64,000 nucleotides of DNA. It comes from Acidobacteriota bacterium (lineage in GTDB: Bacteria > Acidobacteriota > Terriglobia > Bryobacterales > Bryobacteraceae). Below, one piece after another: positions 61,940-64,000 of this stretch; position 1 is the first letter of the stretch, and each line of letters opens with the position of its first letter. The translations under genes were made by a program, and so were the position numbers. Location: NCBI GenBank assembly GCA_016185425.1, contig JACPNQ010000027.1, forward strand, positions 1-64,000, in the 5' to 3' direction. The notes beneath the pieces were generated by a model. The model saw nothing but the letters and a program-made list of their open reading frames with translations, was not told the origin of the DNA and searched no databases.

Positions 61940-62674
61940 ATGCGAATTACGATTATGACTATGACAATGACGCTGGCGGCTGCGGCCGTCAGCCTTTGCG
62001 GTGCCACCTGCGGGACGGTCGCGGCGCCGCTTACGTGCACTGTGAATGTCGGGGTGAATCTCTTGTACACGTTCGGCGGGTTCTCGGTTTCTGCGGCCAG
62101 CGGGTCGCACATTTATACAGGAGCCGATATCGCCATTGACGTGGCGACCGGAGGAGGGAACACCGGCTTGCTGACGTTTAGCAAGGTTGTCAATGCCAAT
62201 GGTTCCTCGTTTCTTGCAAATCCCGGCGAATCGAGTTCCTTTACATTTACGTATACCGCGGCCGTCTCCGCGGTGAACCCGGGCACCGCAGCATTTGGAA
62301 CGCCAGGTATCGTCAACATTGGTCAGGCGAATGCGAACGGGACCGGACTCGGAGCCGTGCAGATGCTACTGTTGAACCCACCGAATGCGACGTCTTGCCA
62401 GGCATTCATCAACTCCGCATCCACAACGCAGGGCGTCTGCAATGCTTTGCCGCCGGGAACGACCAATGTGCTGACTGTTGGAGATATTGTCACCTTATCC
62501 GCGGGCAACGGGACTGGCACCAACAATGTCGGCGTCCTTTCATTCAGCAATCTGCTCTCGGCAACCTTCTCGGCGGCTCCGGCCGGAGGCGATGTCCCCG
62601 AACCATCGACATGGGTGACGCTCGGGATTGGACTAGCGGGAATCGCGACAATCAAAGCCGGTCGCGGAAGGTAA
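61940..62674 (+). CDS. PEP-CTERM sorting-domain protein
   Basis: 244 residues with GGAGGAAAT directly before the ATG. Signal peptide (MTMTLAAAAVSLCGATCG) at the start; the C-terminus has VPEPSTW at 219-225, a hydrophobic segment (VTLGIGLAGIATI) and a basic end (KAGRGR): the PEP-CTERM anchor processed by an exosortase. The middle is a Gly/Asn/Thr-rich beta domain with two Cys (TSCQAFIN, GVCNALP). Probably exported to the cell surface or matrix. No exosortase is in the window. The 3' end overlaps the BLUF gene's restored end by 23 bases. Confidence 0.88.
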   Translation: MRITIMTMTMTLAAAAVSLCGATCGTVAAPLTCTVNVGVNLLYTFGGFSVSAASGSHIYTGADIAIDVATGGGNTGLLTFSKVVNANGSSFLANPGESSSFTFTYTAAVSAVNPGTAAFGTPGIVNIGQANANGTGLGAVQMLLLNPPNATSCQAFINSASTTQGVCNALPPGTTNVLTVGDIVTLSAGNGTGTNNVGVLSFSNLLSATFSAAPAGGDVPEPSTWVTLGIGLAGIATIKAGRGR

Positions 62675-63037
62675 TGATCAGATCGCGGACGAGTTCCGGA
62701 TCGCCGAGTAGACCGGGTGCGGTGATCGATTCCCGGTGGCCGGTGGTGTTCAGGTTGACGAATGCCATCGACCACCCGGCGAATTGCCGGTGCCGGACGG
62801 GGTGGTCGAGGAGCGTTTTGAAGCCGCCGTGGCGGGGATCTCCACTATTGGCGCGGTAGAGTTTCGCACAAGGGTGTCGTCGCCTTCGAGAACCTGGAGG
62901 AAGCTTCGGTCCTGATACAAGAGCATTCCGGTAACGCCAATTTGGTCATTCCTGGCGCGGGATTGTTGGAGGAGGGGGAAGAGGTCGCTCGTCTTGAAAA
63001 GGGAAGTGGCGATGCTGGTATAGGCGAGGGAGATCAT
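62652..63037 (-). pseudogene. BLUF blue-light photoreceptor, one-base frameshift
   Basis: From ATG 63037 the BLUF domain starts intact: Tyr6, Asn30 (ARND) and Gln48 (FLQVLEG) have the same spacing as the flavin-binding Tyr21, Asn45 and Gln63 of AppA. After VR (residue 58) the frame shifts at the three-T run 62862-62864. Adding one base restores KLYRANSGDPRHGGF, VRHRQFAGWSMAFV (the W and M that sense the flavin) and a final helix DLIITFRDRL with a stop at 62654-62652. Complete, it would be 128 residues. In the current frame it ends at 62750 after 95 residues. Could be a sequencing error. Confidence 0.85.
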
Positions 63038-63095
63038 CTGTAGGGGGTCTTATCGGCTGGAACGCGCTGCGGTTGAGGGGAAGTGGCTAGCCGGA

Positions 63096-63818
63096 CTAGA
63101 GCTTGGTTGCGATGATCGCGGCGCATTCGCGGCCGTCGAGGAACAGGCTGGCGGGGAGGTCGCGGCGCCGATAGAGGTAGGCCTCGTCCACTTGGAGACC
63201 GGCCGCTTCGACCTTTTTGCGGAGCGTGATGTCGTCGAGCAAATGGATGCTCTGCGGGATCTGGCCGAGCTTGCGGTGCGTGGAGTATTCCTTTGTGTCT
63301 TCCAGCCAACCTGGCCATTCGGCACCTTCCTTACGGCGGCTTTGGAAGACGGGCACAAAATCCTTGAACGGCTGTTGCCAGGGGGTGGAAGCCTGGATGA
63401 ATAGTCTGCCGCCGGGGCCAAGCCAGTGGGCGATGGAGGCGAAACCCTGTTCAAGTTGGGGGCCCGTGAGGAAATGCAAAACGTTGGAGGCGTGGACGGC
63501 GGAGAGGCTGGATTCGGCGAGCTTGAGATGGCGGGGAAAGCGCCCGGGAATGAGGATGAGGCGGCGGGCTTGATCGGGAGTGGCGGAGTGGGCGATGTGT
63601 GAGAGGTGGGAGGCTTCGAGGTCGTTGGCGATGACGGTGGCGCCGGTCTCCAGCGCCGCGAGGGTTGCGATTCCGAATGCGGCGCCGATGTCGAGTACGG
63701 GGAGGGCCACAGAACGGCAATGGGCCACGAACCGCTCACTGATTTCATTGAGCTGATTCGAGGCCCATCCGGTTTGGTTATGAGTGGGTATCCGGCGGTG
63801 GCGTAGAGGAGGGGGCAT
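63096..63818 (-). CDS. SAM-dependent class I methyltransferase
   Basis: 240 residues. VLDIGAAFGIATLAAL is motif I, VIANDLEASHL the acidic strand 2 end, SAVHASNVLHFL and HWLGPGGRLFIQAS the later motifs. Soluble; substrate unknown. Starts with a Pro/Arg-rich segment (MPPPLRHRR) so the true start might be a later codon. Lies downstream of the Gly/Tyr-rich gene. Confidence 0.8.
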   Translation of the reverse strand: MPPPLRHRRIPTHNQTGWASNQLNEISERFVAHCRSVALPVLDIGAAFGIATLAALETGATVIANDLEASHLSHIAHSATPDQARRLILIPGRFPRHLKLAESSLSAVHASNVLHFLTGPQLEQGFASIAHWLGPGGRLFIQASTPWQQPFKDFVPVFQSRRKEGAEWPGWLEDTKEYSTHRKLGQIPQSIHLLDDITLRKKVEAAGLQVDEAYLYRRRDLPASLFLDGRECAAIIATKL

Positions 63819-63830
63819 GCCCCTTACAGT

Positions 63831-64000
63831 TTAGCGATGGCGGTATCCGCCGCCACCACGGATGATGACTCGCGGCCCGCCGTAATAGTAGCGGGGACCC
63901 CAATTGCCGTAGTAGCTGGGTCCCCACCAGAGGCTGGGACCACCGTAGAAGTAGGGATTATATCCGAAGCCGCCGCCGTAGTAATACGGGCGAGGCTGCG
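63831..64000 (-). CDS. C-terminus of a Gly/Tyr-rich protein, cut by window edge
   Basis: On the minus strand a frame with stop TAA at 63833-63831 stays open to the window end, giving 55 residues rich in Gly, Tyr and Trp (YYYGGGFGYNPYFYGG, SLWWGPSYYGNWG) and ending with a basic Gly-rich tail (IIRGGGGYRHR). Such composition is common at the ends of surface or cell-wall-associated proteins. The start is outside the window; 12 bases separate its stop from the methyltransferase start. Confidence 0.6.
   Translation of the reverse strand, partial: QPRPYYYGGGFGYNPYFYGGPSLWWGPSYYGNWGPRYYYGGPRVIIRGGGGYRHR

Overview
The window reads as a stretch of chromosome from an Acidobacteriota member of the Bryobacterales/Solibacter type. 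The main pointers are two proteins with the TIGR03437-type C-terminal or repeat domain that is heavily expanded in that group, Oar-like TonB-dependent receptors with a carboxypeptidase-regulatory-like N-terminus, many Tat-signal hydrolases, a DuOB-type protein and a PEP-CTERM protein, in a GC-rich, tightly packed genome. This assignment is inference from gene content; there is no rRNA in the window. No CRISPR array, complete insertion sequence, prophage or origin was seen.

Layout. 1-1.1 kb: remnants of toxin/antitoxin-like genes (a short nucleotidyltransferase with its partner, a HicB-like gene). 1.2-5.9 kb: an MFS exporter and a degenerate Wzt-type ABC protein on the minus strand, facing a secreted beta-helix protein and a methyltransferase on the plus strand; the two divergent genes share a palindromic start region. 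5.9-11.4 kb: minus-strand membrane, TPR and zinc-finger/concanavalin-like proteins. 11.6-17.8 kb: DuOB protein, PhoD phosphatase, GT39-like membrane protein, PA14 protein coupled to SurE, aldo/keto reductase. 17.8-24.2 kb: a probable catabolic unit of two exported amidohydrolases, an Oar-like TonB receptor and a DUF2239 protein, divergent from a frameshifted FCD-GntR regulator, with two palindromic operator-like sites between. 24.3-29.7 kb: a beta-propeller/di-heme/TIGR03437 fusion protein and a TonB siderophore-type receptor. 29.8-34.8 kb: hybrid histidine kinase coupled to a thioredoxin-like protein, and a tandem pair of paralogous secreted proteins of unknown function.

34.8-35.6 kb is a 783-base AT-richer gap whose right end carries consecutive hairpins and a terminator directly in front of a DUF72 gene, a candidate structured leader. 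36.3-42.7 kb: Old Yellow Enzyme, NtrY/NtrX two-component pair (NtrX with an altered GAFTGA loop) and a secreted TIGR03437-type protein. 42.7-50.2 kb: radical SAM/SPASM protein, a photolyase remnant, a TIGR01777 oxidoreductase, Kup potassium transporter, a membrane protein, a glycoside-hydrolase-like protein and tRNA-Ser(GCU). 50.3-55.2 kb: homoserine dehydrogenase, a DinB-like protein and the pyrR-pyrB-pyrC operon. 55.2-59.7 kb: a second sigma-54 response regulator/histidine kinase/lipoprotein operon and bacterioferritin. 59.7-64 kb: an ABC-2 exporter operon ending in its own TetR regulator, with a perfect palindromic operator at its head; then a PEP-CTERM protein, a BLUF photoreceptor broken by a one-base frameshift, a methyltransferase and the C-terminus of a Gly/Tyr-rich protein cut by the window edge.

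The most notable things are: the regulator/operator/TonB/amidohydrolase unit with its broken regulator, the BLUF frameshift, the catalytically dead Wzt-like ABC protein, the structured leader before the DUF72 gene, the NtrX with GSFAGA in place of GAFTGA, and the ATGGCCAT shared start. I did not find a convincing wholly new multi-gene defence or biosynthetic system.
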